A stretch of 48,573 nt of DNA from Deltaproteobacteria bacterium (lineage in GTDB: Bacteria > Desulfobacterota > Binatia > JACPRU01): positions 1 through 48,573 of the forward strand of contig JACPRU010000048.1 in the NCBI GenBank assembly GCA_016189835.1, given 5' to 3'. Below are positions 26,974 to 34,728 of the stretch, piece after piece. The notes under the pieces were generated by a model. That model was not told the DNA's origin. It saw nothing but the letters and a program-made list of their open reading frames with translations, and did no database searches. Position numbers and translations under genes: made by a program. How positions within the stretch are numbered: the first letter of the stretch is position 1; each line of letters opens with the position of its first letter.

Positions 26974-27015
26974 TCGATTCGCGGCGCTCGCTCGTCGAGA
27001 CGGGGCGCCGCCCCG

Positions 27016-27858
27016 TCAGTGCATCTCCTGGCCGCCGGTCGTGTTGATCGCGCAGCCCGTGATGTAGCGGCCCTGGCGCGAAGCGAGGAACAGCACCAGG
27101 TCGGCGACATCCGCGGGCTTCTGGAACCGGCCGAGCGGAATCTGCGGCAAGATCGCCGCCTTGAGCTGCTCGACGCTCTGGCCGTGGTGTCTCGAGTAGG
27201 CCTCCCACAGGCCGCCCCTCAAGCCGAGCAGCGGCGTCTCCACCGTGCCCGGGCAGACCGAATTCACGGTGATCTGGTGCTCGCCGAGCTCCTTCGCCGC
27301 CACCTGGGTCAAGCCGACGATCGCGAACTTCGCCGCGCAGTATGCGCCGAGCAGCGGCCAGCCGGTCTTGCCGGCCTGGCTGGCGACGTTGACGATCGCC
27401 CCGCCCTCGCCCTGCCGGATCATCTGCTTGGCCGACTCGCGGATGCCGAGCATCGTGCCGAGCGCCATCACGTCGAGGTTCTGATGCCACGCCTCGACCG
27501 TGATCTCCGTCACCGGCACGAGGCCGAGACCGATGCCGGCGTTGTTCACCATGACGTCGAGCCGGCCGAAGCGCTCGACGGCGGCGCGCACCAGCCCCGC
27601 GACGTCTTTCTCCTCGGAGACGTCGGCGTAGACGATCTCGGCCTGCGTGCCCGCCGCGGCCAGGCTCTGGCGGATGCGCTCGATCTCGCTGCGCTCGGCG
27701 ACCTGGTACTGGGGGAAGCGCTCGAACGGCCGGCCGATGTCGGACAGCACGATCTTCGCCCCTTCGCCGGCGAGCGCCCGCGCGATCGCCTCGCCGATGC
27801 CGCCGATGCGCCCCGCTCCGGTGACCACTGCGACCTTTCCGTCGAGTCCGGTGTCCAT
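27016..27858 (-). CDS. Short-chain dehydrogenase/reductase
   Basis: 280 residues, classical SDR. The cofactor loop is TGAGRIGGIGEAIA (an expanded TGxxxGxG), Asp41 in VLSDIG suggests NAD(H) preference, then NNAG, the catalytic Ser in NVASQAG and YCAAK. The C-terminus is TGCAINTTGGQEM. A short insertion after the second strand (RPFERFPQYQVAERSE) is unusual and may shape the substrate site. The substrate cannot be read from sequence. It is convergent with the MFS fusion gene (42 bp apart) and separated from lspA by 51 bp on the same strand. Confidence 0.9.
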   Translation of the reverse strand: MDTGLDGKVAVVTGAGRIGGIGEAIARALAGEGAKIVLSDIGRPFERFPQYQVAERSEIERIRQSLAAAGTQAEIVYADVSEEKDVAGLVRAAVERFGRLDVMVNNAGIGLGLVPVTEITVEAWHQNLDVMALGTMLGIRESAKQMIRQGEGGAIVNVASQAGKTGWPLLGAYCAAKFAIVGLTQVAAKELGEHQITVNSVCPGTVETPLLGLRGGLWEAYSRHHGQSVEQLKAAILPQIPLGRFQKPADVADLVLFLASRQGRYITGCAINTTGGQEMH

Positions 27859-27909
27859 GGCTGTCTCCCCGTCGTGCCGACCGCTCGCGGTGTTGCTCGG
27901 ATCGCCCCC

Positions 27910-28458
27910 CTAGCGCAAAACGCGGGCGCGCGCACCTCCCGGGGGGCGGCGTCGCAGCGACCAGAGAAGCGCCGCCACGCCGAACGTGATCGCCACGTCG
28001 GCCACGTTGAAGACGCCGGTGTGCAGCGGCCCCACCGAAACGATCGCGAAGTCGGTCACCCGGCCGCCGCGCGACAGGCGATCGAGGAGGTTGCTGGCCC
28101 CGCCGGCCAGCACCAGAGCGCCAGCCGCGAACGAGCGGGCGGAGATCCGCGGCGTGCGCAGCAGGTAGGCGAAGCCGGCGGCGAGGCCGAGCCCGAGCCC
28201 GACGCAGAAGACCGCGGAGCGCATCGGCTCGGGGAGCGAAGCGCCGAGGCTCAGGAACGCTCCCGGGTTCTCCACGAGTCGCAGCTGAAGGATACCGCCG
28301 GGCAGCGAGTAGGTGCGGGTCGGATGGAGCGTCACGCGCGCCAGCTGCTTCGCCCACTGATCGCAGCTCGCGGTCGAGGCGAGGATCGCCAGCAGCGCCA
28401 GCGGCCGGCCGAGCCGCGAGACCCGCGCCGTCGGTTCCTGCCGCATCACACCGCTCAT
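27910..28458 (-). CDS. lspA: Signal peptidase II (prolipoprotein signal peptidase)
   Basis: 182 residues and four membrane helices. The catalytic Asp pair of LspA is visible in SNLLDRLSRGGRVTDF and FNVADVAITFG, and the conserved NPGAFLSLG precedes it. The N-terminal helix region includes CDQWAKQLA, which contains the usual D-Q/x-x-x-K start of LspA. The enzyme removes signal peptides from prolipoproteins in the inner membrane. The ATG overlaps the upstream MsrQ-like gene stop (ATGA), so the two are translationally coupled. Confidence 0.93.
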   Translation of the reverse strand: MSGVMRQEPTARVSRLGRPLALLAILASTASCDQWAKQLARVTLHPTRTYSLPGGILQLRLVENPGAFLSLGASLPEPMRSAVFCVGLGLGLAAGFAYLLRTPRISARSFAAGALVLAGGASNLLDRLSRGGRVTDFAIVSVGPLHTGVFNVADVAITFGVAALLWSLRRRPPGGARARVLR

Positions 28459-29027
28459 CCGGCCCCCGGTGCCGGCCGGAACCACAGCCGAAAGGCGAGA
28501 GCGCCGAGCAGCGCCGCCGCCGCCGCGGCGGCGGCCGGCTCGCGGCTCGCGCTGCCCAGGAAGCTGAGGGTGAACGTCATCCAGAGGTAATACAGGCCGG
28601 TGGTGTGCAGCCGCTTCCAGCGCCGCTGGCCGAGCCAGGCCGCAGTGCGGTCGAACGAGGTCGCGGTCATCGCGGCGATGAACAGGTAGCCGATGCCGCC
28701 GAGCACGGCAACGTTCCAGCCCGGGCCCTGCCGGGCCACCACCGCGAGCCCGATGATCGCCAGCAGGTGAACCGCATGCGAGACGGCGAAAGAAACCCCG
28801 ATGTAGCGCCGGTTCTCGACCAGCCAGCGGCTCGCCGGCCCGGGCCGGGCGACGCGGGCCGGGGTGGCGACGAACGCGGCGAGCAGCAACAGCGCCGAGG
28901 TGCGCGCGGTGGCTCGTAGCAGCGCCCCCATGCCCTGCGTGGTGAGACCGTGCGCGGTCACGATCGCAGCAGCCATGGTGACCAGAACGAGCGCCGCCCA
29001 GCCGACCAGCCGCCAGCCCTTCAACAC
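28455..29027 (-). CDS. Ferric-reductase-like membrane protein, MsrQ-like
   Basis: 190 residues, GTG start, about six membrane helices. Histidines lie where heme b ligands occur in this fold: VTAHGLTTQG, SFAVSHAVHLLAI and KRLHTTGLYYLW. The stretch RRYIGVSFAVSHAVHLL matches the MsrQ/YedZ group, which passes electrons to periplasmic methionine sulfoxide reductase MsrP. No msrP gene is adjacent, but Sec/Tat-exported MsrA and MsrB are encoded 0.5 kb upstream on the same strand. Assignment to MsrQ itself is therefore tentative. It overlaps lspA by 4 bp. Confidence 0.75.
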   Translation of the reverse strand: MLKGWRLVGWAALVLVTMAAAIVTAHGLTTQGMGALLRATARTSALLLLAAFVATPARVARPGPASRWLVENRRYIGVSFAVSHAVHLLAIIGLAVVARQGPGWNVAVLGGIGYLFIAAMTATSFDRTAAWLGQRRWKRLHTTGLYYLWMTFTLSFLGSASREPAAAAAAAALLGALAFRLWFRPAPGAG

Positions 29028-29054
29028 GTCGCGGACACCCGCATCGGGGGCGGC

Positions 29055-29369
29055 TCAACCAGCGCCCGGGCGCCGGCGAGCGCGACGCGCGGCGAGCGCG
29101 GTGAGCGTTTCGCCGTGGCGCCGGCGCACCGTGCGCAGCAGCTCCACGCGCGCGCCCTCGCCGATGTTCGAGGGAATCAGGATCGGCGGGCCCCAGTCCC
29201 TTCCCGAGCGAACGTCGGCCCACCGAGCTCCATCCTTGCGATGGAAGTGCAGGAACGGAACCTGTCCGAGGTAGAAGATCCCCGGTCGCGGCTCGCTCAC
29301 GCCGCGCAGGCGCCGGATGCCGGCGAGGACGCCCTTCAGGTCCCCAAGCTGATCGTAGGTGGAGCGCAT
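29055..29369 (-). CDS. Conserved-looking hypothetical protein
   Basis: 104 residues from the ATG at 29369. The sequence looks like a real small folded protein: an initial helix (DQLGDLKGVLAGIRRL), then a beta-rich part with GIFYLGQVPFLHFHRKDGARWADVR, then IPSNIGEGARVELLRTVRRRHGETLTAL, and a basic Arg/Ala tail. The His pair in FLHFH and the Trp residues are notable. I do not recognise a family. It lies 27 bp upstream of the MsrQ-like gene on the same strand and is probably co-transcribed with it and lspA. Confidence 0.65.
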   Translation of the reverse strand: MRSTYDQLGDLKGVLAGIRRLRGVSEPRPGIFYLGQVPFLHFHRKDGARWADVRSGRDWGPPILIPSNIGEGARVELLRTVRRRHGETLTALAARRARRRPGAG

Positions 29370-29544
29370 CGGCGAACGGGCTCGGTCACGGCCATTCCGC
29401 GATCCGCCATCGCACACTGGCAGGAGCGCGCGGCTCGATCAAGGCGACGCGGCCGACCTCGCCGATTCCCGGGCACGGCTTCGCTCGAGCGGATCGAGCG
29501 GCTCATCGCCGACGCCGGTTATCGCGCCGCCTGGCCGATGCCAG

Positions 29545-30114
29545 CTATTGCGCCGCCGGCGGGACGTCGGCGTGCCCGAACTCCGCCTCGGGGTGCTTCT
29601 CGTAGTAGCGCTGGTGATACTCCTCGGCCCGGTAGAACGGGCCGGCGGGGAGGATCTCGGTGACGACCGGCTGGCGATAGCGGTGGCTCCGCTCCAGGCG
29701 CTGCTTGGCGGCGAGCGCGGCGGTCTCTTGCTCGGGCGTGAAGTAGAAGATCGCCGAGCGGTACTGCGAGCCCACGTCCCAGCCCTGCCGGTTGCGCGTC
29801 GTCGGATCGTGCTCGCTCCAGAAGACCTCGAGCAGCCGCTCGTACGAGACCTTCGCCGGATCGTACTCGACCAGCACCGATTCGGCGTGGCCGGTCCGGT
29901 CGGAGCACACTTCTTCGTAGGTCGGGTCGGGCTTGGTGCCGCCGCTGTAGCCCGACGTGGCCGAGACCACGCCGGGAACCTTCCGGAACGCCTCCTCGGT
30001 GTGCCAGAAGCAGCCGGCGGCGAACATCGCCTTGGCGGTGCGCGGCGCCTCGGCGTGAGCGCCGGCGGCGGCGATCAGCGTGCAGACGATGAACCAGCGG
30101 CGCGCACGGCGCAT
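29545..30114 (-). CDS. msrA: Peptide methionine-(S)-S-oxide reductase MsrA, exported
   Basis: 189 residues. A Sec-type signal peptide (MRRARRWFIVCTLIAAAGAHA) precedes the catalytic motif GCFW (Cys near residue 36). Family hallmarks follow: GYSGGTKPDPTYEEVCSDRTGHAESV, FWSEHDPTTRNRQGWDVGSQYRS, and a C-terminal HPEAEFGH. It should repair S-sulfoxides of methionine in periplasmic proteins. Unlike many MsrA proteins, I see no clear C-terminal resolving Cys; another Cys lies in EEVCSD. It follows msrB by 7 bp, so the pair forms an operon. Confidence 0.95.
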   Translation of the reverse strand: MRRARRWFIVCTLIAAAGAHAEAPRTAKAMFAAGCFWHTEEAFRKVPGVVSATSGYSGGTKPDPTYEEVCSDRTGHAESVLVEYDPAKVSYERLLEVFWSEHDPTTRNRQGWDVGSQYRSAIFYFTPEQETAALAAKQRLERSHRYRQPVVTEILPAGPFYRAEEYHQRYYEKHPEAEFGHADVPPAAQ

Positions 30115-30121
30115 CCCTCGC

Positions 30122-30631
30122 TCAGCCTCCCGCGGACGGTGTCGGCCTCGGCTCGAACCTGAGCGCGATGCCGTTGATGCAGTAGCGAAGGTGGGTCGGC
30201 GCCGGGCCGTCCCCGAACACGTGGCCGAGGTGACTGCCGCAGCGGCGGCAATGGACCTCGGTCGCCGGGATGAAGAACCGGATGCCCTCTTGCCGCGTGC
30301 GAACGGCGCCGTCGATCGCCACCCAGAAGCTCGGCCATCCCGTACCGCTGTCGAACTTGGTCTGCGAGGAGAAGACCGGCAGGTCGCAGCCCGCGCAGCG
30401 GTACACCCCCGGGCGGCGCTCCTCGTCGAGAGGGCTCGAGCGCGCCCGCTCGGTGTCCCCCTCGCGCAGGACGGCGTACTGCCCGGCGGAGAGCGCCCGG
30501 CGCCATTCGTCGTCGGACTTGACGATCTCGAATCGCTCGCCCGCTCCGCCCTCGGCGCGGGAGCGACCCATGCTCGTCGCGGATGCGACGAGGGCGCCGA
30601 CGACGCCGCGGAGAAACTCTCGCCTGCTCAT
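30122..30631 (-). CDS. msrB: Peptide methionine-(R)-S-oxide reductase MsrB with Tat signal
   Basis: 169 residues from the ATG at 30631, chosen because the protein then begins with a twin-arginine signal (SRREFLRGVVGALVASA). The catalytic domain has both zinc CxxC pairs (YRCAGCDLP and CRRCGSHLGH), the substrate-site GTGWPSFW, and the catalytic Cys in RYCINGIALRF. It reduces R-sulfoxides of methionine in the periplasm and complements MsrA encoded 7 bp downstream. Export by Tat here but by Sec for MsrA implies that MsrB folds around its zinc before export. Confidence 0.94.
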   Translation of the reverse strand: MSRREFLRGVVGALVASATSMGRSRAEGGAGERFEIVKSDDEWRRALSAGQYAVLREGDTERARSSPLDEERRPGVYRCAGCDLPVFSSQTKFDSGTGWPSFWVAIDGAVRTRQEGIRFFIPATEVHCRRCGSHLGHVFGDGPAPTHLRYCINGIALRFEPRPTPSAGG

Positions 30632-30655
30632 GGTAACGCCCGCCGCTGCCCGCAC

Positions 30656-30661
30656 AGTATA
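30656..30661 (-). promoter_or_regulatory. -10 hexamer TATACT for msrB-msrA
   Basis: On the minus strand TATACT, five of six matches to TATAAT, lies 24 bases before the msrB ATG in otherwise GC-rich DNA. No convincing -35 was found. Confidence 0.4.
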
Positions 30662-30779
30662 GCCCACCGGTCACGCGAGAAAACCCGCCCGCGCCGGTCC
30701 GTTCCCCGCCGGCGGTCGAGGCCCCGCTGAGCGTCGGGCGTCGAGCGCTGACCCTCGATCCGTGCTAGGCTCGCCGCCG

Positions 30780-30989
30780 ATGCCGCCAGAGCGCGCCCAA
30801 CCGCCCGATCCCGCCCGATGCCCGCTCTGCGGAGCCGCCAACGCCTGCGCGATGGCGGCCGACCCGTCGGCGAGCCGGTGCTGGTGCTTCGAGGCCGCCA
30901 TCGCGCCCGAAGCGCTCGAGCGGGTGCCCGCCGCCGCGCGCGGGGTGGCTTGCATCTGCCCGCGCTGCGCGACCGGGCGCGAGGGGTGA
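30780..30989 (+). CDS. Cysteine-rich CWC family small protein
   Basis: 69 residues from the ATG at 30780. The eight cysteines are arranged as RCPLCGAANAC, then SRCWCFEA, then CICPRC, the pattern of the Cys-rich CWC proteins, presumably zinc-binding. The function of the family is unknown. A TAGGCT hexamer lies 10 bases before the ATG (30765-30770) and suggests a nearly leaderless transcript. The gene is divergent from msrB. Confidence 0.75.
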   Translation: MPPERAQPPDPARCPLCGAANACAMAADPSASRCWCFEAAIAPEALERVPAAARGVACICPRCATGREG

Positions 30990-31030
30990 CACTGCGGCCC
31001 CCGCCGCGGCGCTTCCCGGCCGTCGAACTC

Positions 31031-31360
31031 TCACCGGCCGTGTGACGCCTTCACCCGCTTGAAGTCCTCCGCGTCCGAGGCGCGGCGCCGGCCGGCGCAC
31101 GGCTCCGACAGCCAGCGAATGTTCACCGCGCTCTGCAACGGCGAGCAGCCGTCCCGGCCGACCGCCCGCGTCGTGCGCGCGTCCTCGTCGAACTGGAACC
31201 GCCGCCCGCAGCTTCGGCAGATGAAGACGCGCACCCGGCGCGCCGATCGCGGGAAGGGCCCTGCGACGAAATCGTGCGTGCGCAGCGGGCTGTACGACCG
31301 CCACGGATACTTGGGCGACGCTGCAAGCGGCAGGCGTTTTTCGTCGCTCGAGGGATTCAT
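31031..31360 (-). CDS. Small Cys-containing (zinc-ribbon-like) protein next to a radical SAM gene
   Basis: 109 residues from the ATG at 31360, 11 bp after the radical SAM stop. The N-terminus (KYPWRSYSPLRTHDFVAGPFP) is aromatic and Pro-rich. The centre reads VFICRSCGRRFQFDEDART, a CxxC knuckle, followed by further cysteines in RDGCSP and SEPC, which could complete a zinc site. The tail is basic. No family recognised. The close spacing suggests it is made with the radical SAM enzyme and may be its partner or substrate. It may also only be a small regulator. Confidence 0.55.
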   Translation of the reverse strand: MNPSSDEKRLPLAASPKYPWRSYSPLRTHDFVAGPFPRSARRVRVFICRSCGRRFQFDEDARTTRAVGRDGCSPLQSAVNIRWLSEPCAGRRRASDAEDFKRVKASHGR

Positions 31361-31371
31361 GGATTCTCGGC

Positions 31372-32970
31372 TCAGCTCTGCAGCCGCAGCCGCTCGGCGC
31401 GCGACTCCTTCATCACGTCGATCAGCAGCTCGTCGCGGACCTTGGTGAGGTCGGCGGCGGCATCCTTGTGGGCGCGATGCTCGACGGCTCGCGACAGGAC
31501 TTCGTTCCTCGTCGGGCCGCGCTTCACGCCGAGGAACGGCTTGACGATCAGATAGACGACGTCGCGCAGCGGCATGAAGCGCAGGAACCGGCGCAGCAGC
31601 CGCGCGGTCTGCCTCGGGTAGTGCAGCAGCTTGTGCAGGAAGAGGCGGCGGAAGCCCGCGTTGCGCTCGCGATTGATCACCTCGCCCGTCAGGCACGTGG
31701 GATCGATCTCCGAGCACTTGAAGTACTTGTACCAATCGGCCTGGTCGTCGACCAGGCCGCGCGTCACGTATTCGCGCCACAACGGCGTTCCGCGGTAGAC
31801 GCACAGCCGGTTGAATCCGAACGTGTCGAGCGGGAGCTTGGCGGCGAAGTCGAACGTGGCGCGCAAATCCTCCACGGCCTCGTCCGGGCTGCCGACCACG
31901 AAGAAGCCGTGCACGATCTCGATACCGGCCGCCTTGGCGTTGGTCACCGCGCTCTCGACCTCGGCGAGCGTCTGCTCCTTCTTCAACCGGTCGAGCACCG
32001 TCTGGCTGCCGCTTTCGATGCCGAACATGATCGTCCGGCAGTGCGCCTTCGCCATCCGCGGGAAGAGGTGCTGGGCGACCGAATCCACCCGCCCCTCGCA
32101 TCCCCACTGGATCGTCACCCCGGACCGCTGGATTCCGTCGCAGATCGCCTCGATCCGCTTCGGTTGCAGCAGGAAGTGGTCGTCGACGAAGTAGACCGAG
32201 CCGTACCCCGCCTTCTGCAGGTGCTCGAACTCCGCGACCACGTGCTCGGGGCTTCGCGAGCGCCACTTGCCCTCGTTGAAGATCGGAATGTCGCAGAACA
32301 GGCAGGGCCACGGGCAGCCCCGCGACGTCTGCATGGTCGTGAACCGCTCCATCGACAGCACGGTGGGCACGTCGAGCGGCATCGACTCGATGAAGTCGAG
32401 CGGCAGGCTCTCGCGATCGGGGAACGGCCACTGATCGAGATTTCGCTCCATCGCCCGGTTCGGGTTGTGAACGACGCCGCCGTCCTTCGCCCAGGTGAGG
32501 CCGGCGATCCCGGCGGGGTCGCGCATCCGCTCCACGAGATCGAGCACCAGCTGCTCGCCGTCTCCGCGGCACACGAAGTCGACCTCCGGGCACTGGAGCT
32601 TCACCCGCTCGGCGTTCAGCGTGGCGAAGACGCCGCCGAACGCGAGCTTGACCGCGCCGTCGGCGGCGCGGATCTGGCGGGCGAGGATCTTCGCGTAGGG
32701 GTAGCTGGTGGTGGAGAGAAAGCTCAGGCCCACCAGTTGCGGCCGCTGGCGCTTGATCTCCGCGATGATCGTCTCGTTCGGCGTTTCGGGGTTCGCCTGA
32801 TCGAACATCACGCACTCGTGCCCGGCGCGCTTCAGCACCGCCGACAGCGACATGATGCCGATCGGCGGAAAGCCCATGACGCGGGGGTTGCCGTTGGCCG
32901 CGCGGGTGGCGGTCGGCAGGGCGTAGAATTGGGGATCGCGGATGTGAATCAGGAAAACCCGCACGCGCAC
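31372..32970 (-). CDS. B12-binding radical SAM enzyme
   Basis: 532 residues, GTG start. An N-terminal cobalamin-binding-like Rossmann domain (about 1-150, PPIGIMSLSAVLKRAGHECVMFD) is followed by a radical SAM barrel with the cluster motif SRGCPWPCLFCD (CxxxCxxC) near residue 225, and VYFVDDHFLLQ, GIESGSQTVLDRLKK and GFFVVGSPDE. The C-terminal 130 residues are helical and basic. The group includes methyltransferases and ring-forming enzymes that act in lipid, cofactor or peptide pathways. Nothing here fixes the substrate. The B12 domain lacks an obvious base-off DxHxxG His, as in many members of the class. Confidence 0.9.
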   Translation of the reverse strand: MRVRVFLIHIRDPQFYALPTATRAANGNPRVMGFPPIGIMSLSAVLKRAGHECVMFDQANPETPNETIIAEIKRQRPQLVGLSFLSTTSYPYAKILARQIRAADGAVKLAFGGVFATLNAERVKLQCPEVDFVCRGDGEQLVLDLVERMRDPAGIAGLTWAKDGGVVHNPNRAMERNLDQWPFPDRESLPLDFIESMPLDVPTVLSMERFTTMQTSRGCPWPCLFCDIPIFNEGKWRSRSPEHVVAEFEHLQKAGYGSVYFVDDHFLLQPKRIEAICDGIQRSGVTIQWGCEGRVDSVAQHLFPRMAKAHCRTIMFGIESGSQTVLDRLKKEQTLAEVESAVTNAKAAGIEIVHGFFVVGSPDEAVEDLRATFDFAAKLPLDTFGFNRLCVYRGTPLWREYVTRGLVDDQADWYKYFKCSEIDPTCLTGEVINRERNAGFRRLFLHKLLHYPRQTARLLRRFLRFMPLRDVVYLIVKPFLGVKRGPTRNEVLSRAVEHRAHKDAAADLTKVRDELLIDVMKESRAERLRLQS

Positions 32971-33204
32971 GCTCTTTTCCCCGGCCTTCCGGCTCGGTCT
33001 TCAGGTCGGCATCTCGCGACGACGACACCTGGGTTGCCGTTGCCGAGACTTCCTGAAAGTGGGTGCGGGAATTTGGCGAAGGCTACGCTGGAAGGGAGTT
33101 CGCGCGCCGTACCGTCAGGTCGTATCGCCACCCTAACATCGATGCTCCCGCCGGGCAATCATCGAAATCGGCGCGGCGGGACCCGATGCGGCCGGAGATC
33201 CCCG

Positions 33205-34422
33205 TCAGGCCCATTGCCGGCGGGAGCGAACCGTCCTGCCGCGAGCGGGGGCCGAGCCGCGTGAACCTCTGCGCCGCAGCCCGCGGCGCGATTCGGCGCC
33301 GATCTCGGGGGCCTCGAACCCCTCGACGCTGCGCCGCTCGAGGCGCTTACCGAGCACCCGCTCGAGCTCCCTCACCAGCTCGGCGTCTTCGCTGGTGACC
33401 AGCGTCAGCGCCTCCCCCGTGCGGGTCGCCCGGCCGGTCCGCCCGACGCGATGCGTGTAGTCGTCGGCGGTCGCCGGCGCGTCGTAGTTGATGACGTGAG
33501 AGACCGTCGAGATGTCGATGCCGCGCGCCGCGATGTCGGTCGCCACCAGGACGTCGAACCGCCCCTGGCGGAAGCCGTCGATCGCCCGGCGTCTTTCGGG
33601 CTGCGAGAGATCTCCCTGCAGCGCGGTCACCGTACGCCCGGTGTCGCCGAGATCCCGGGCGAGTGCCTGGGCGCGGCGCTTGGTGCGCGTGAAGACGATC
33701 ACCGACCGCGCCTCGGTGCGGCGCAGCAGCTCGGCGAGCAGCGCCGTCTTGCGACCGTGCAGGACCGGAAAGAGCGCGTGCGACACGGTGGCGGCGGGCG
33801 CGGCCTCGCCGACCTCGACGCACAGCGGGTCGCGAAGCGCCTCGCGGGCCAGCCGGCGAACCTCCTGCGGCATCGTCGCCGAGAACAGCATCGTCTGACG
33901 GCCGGCGGGAAGCTGCTGGAGGACGCGACGGATCGACGGCAGGAATCCCATGTCGAAGAGCCGGTCGGCTTCGTCGAGCACCAGGATCTCGAGCGCGGAG
34001 ACCCGTACGCTGCGCGCTTCGAGGTGGGCGAGCAGCCGTCCCGGACAGGCGACGACGACGTCCGCGTCGCGCAGCGCCTTCGCCTGGGGCCCCCAGGCGA
34101 CGCCGCCGTAGACGGTCGCGCTCTTCAGGCCGCTGGAGCGGCCGAGCGCGCCGACCGCCTGGTGGATCTGGTCGGCGAGCTCGCGGGTGGGGACCAGCAC
34201 CAGCGCGCGCAACCGGCCGCGCGGGCCGTCCATCAGCCGGTCGAGGATCGGCAGCGCGAACGCGGCCGTCTTGCCGGTGCCCGTCTGGGCGACGCCCACC
34301 AGGTCACGGCCTTGGAGAAGCGGCGGGATCGCGCGCTCCTGGATCGGCGTCGGCGCCGTGTAACCGAGCGCCTCGATGCCCGCGAACAGCCGCGGATCGA
34401 GAGAAAAGGACTGGAAGCTCAT
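33205..34422 (-). CDS. DEAD-box ATP-dependent RNA helicase (RhlE-like)
   Basis: 405 residues covering the two RecA-like domains with little extra. Motifs in order: the Q motif (YTAPTPIQERAIP), AQTGTGKT, PTRELADQ, DEAD (VLDEADRLFD), SAT, ATDIAARGID and HRVGRTGR. The C-terminus is a short basic tail (RRGLRRRGSRGSAPARGRTVRSRRQW), as in RhlE and cold-shock helicases that remodel ribosomal or structured RNA. The long leader region upstream contains two adjacent hairpins, which may matter for regulation. Confidence 0.94.
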   Translation of the reverse strand: MSFQSFSLDPRLFAGIEALGYTAPTPIQERAIPPLLQGRDLVGVAQTGTGKTAAFALPILDRLMDGPRGRLRALVLVPTRELADQIHQAVGALGRSSGLKSATVYGGVAWGPQAKALRDADVVVACPGRLLAHLEARSVRVSALEILVLDEADRLFDMGFLPSIRRVLQQLPAGRQTMLFSATMPQEVRRLAREALRDPLCVEVGEAAPAATVSHALFPVLHGRKTALLAELLRRTEARSVIVFTRTKRRAQALARDLGDTGRTVTALQGDLSQPERRRAIDGFRQGRFDVLVATDIAARGIDISTVSHVINYDAPATADDYTHRVGRTGRATRTGEALTLVTSEDAELVRELERVLGKRLERRSVEGFEAPEIGAESRRGLRRRGSRGSAPARGRTVRSRRQWA

Positions 34423-34728
34423 GAAACTCCTGCATGACTGGATCGCGACTCGGCGCCCGCCGACTGCGATCGGTTGATTGAGAGGCGCCGGCTGGAGAGG
34501 AACGGGTAAAGTCCCGCTACAGGGACTCGAGTCGCAATGACTGGAGGGGACGGAGCCTACGAAGGTCTCTCTTGTAGCAGGGAATCACCGCCGACGCCAG
34601 CGGCCGACGATCGCCGTCCGGCACGACTGCGGGCAGCTCCGGTTCGCGTCGACGGCCGTTTGATGGCATACGGCCTGGCTGTAGCCATCGATTCCGAAGA
34701 CAGCGAACCGCCCCGGAGGCCGACGCAC
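34423..34728. promoter_or_regulatory. 306-bp divergent intergenic region with two adjacent hairpins
   Basis: This region separates the helicase (leftward) from the CaiB-type gene (rightward). Inside it AGTCCC (34510-34515) pairs with GGGACT (34522-34527), followed at once by AGTC (34530-34533) and GACT (34539-34542). The two stems share the AGTC/GACT core. An open frame continues upstream from the CaiB gene but shows no conserved sequence, so I treat it as non-coding. No clear -35/-10 pair found. Confidence 0.4.

Noticed and set aside
26973-27015. A frameshift hiding the missing C-terminus of the AMP-ligase domain
   Set aside because: None of the three plus-strand frames after the stop shows the hinge or Lys motif, and only 42 bp remain before the convergent SDR gene.
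27910-29223. A 437-codon minus-strand frame covering lspA and the region upstream
   Set aside because: Only the last 182 codons encode LspA. The upstream part is another reading frame of the MsrQ-like gene, whose stop overlaps the lspA ATG.
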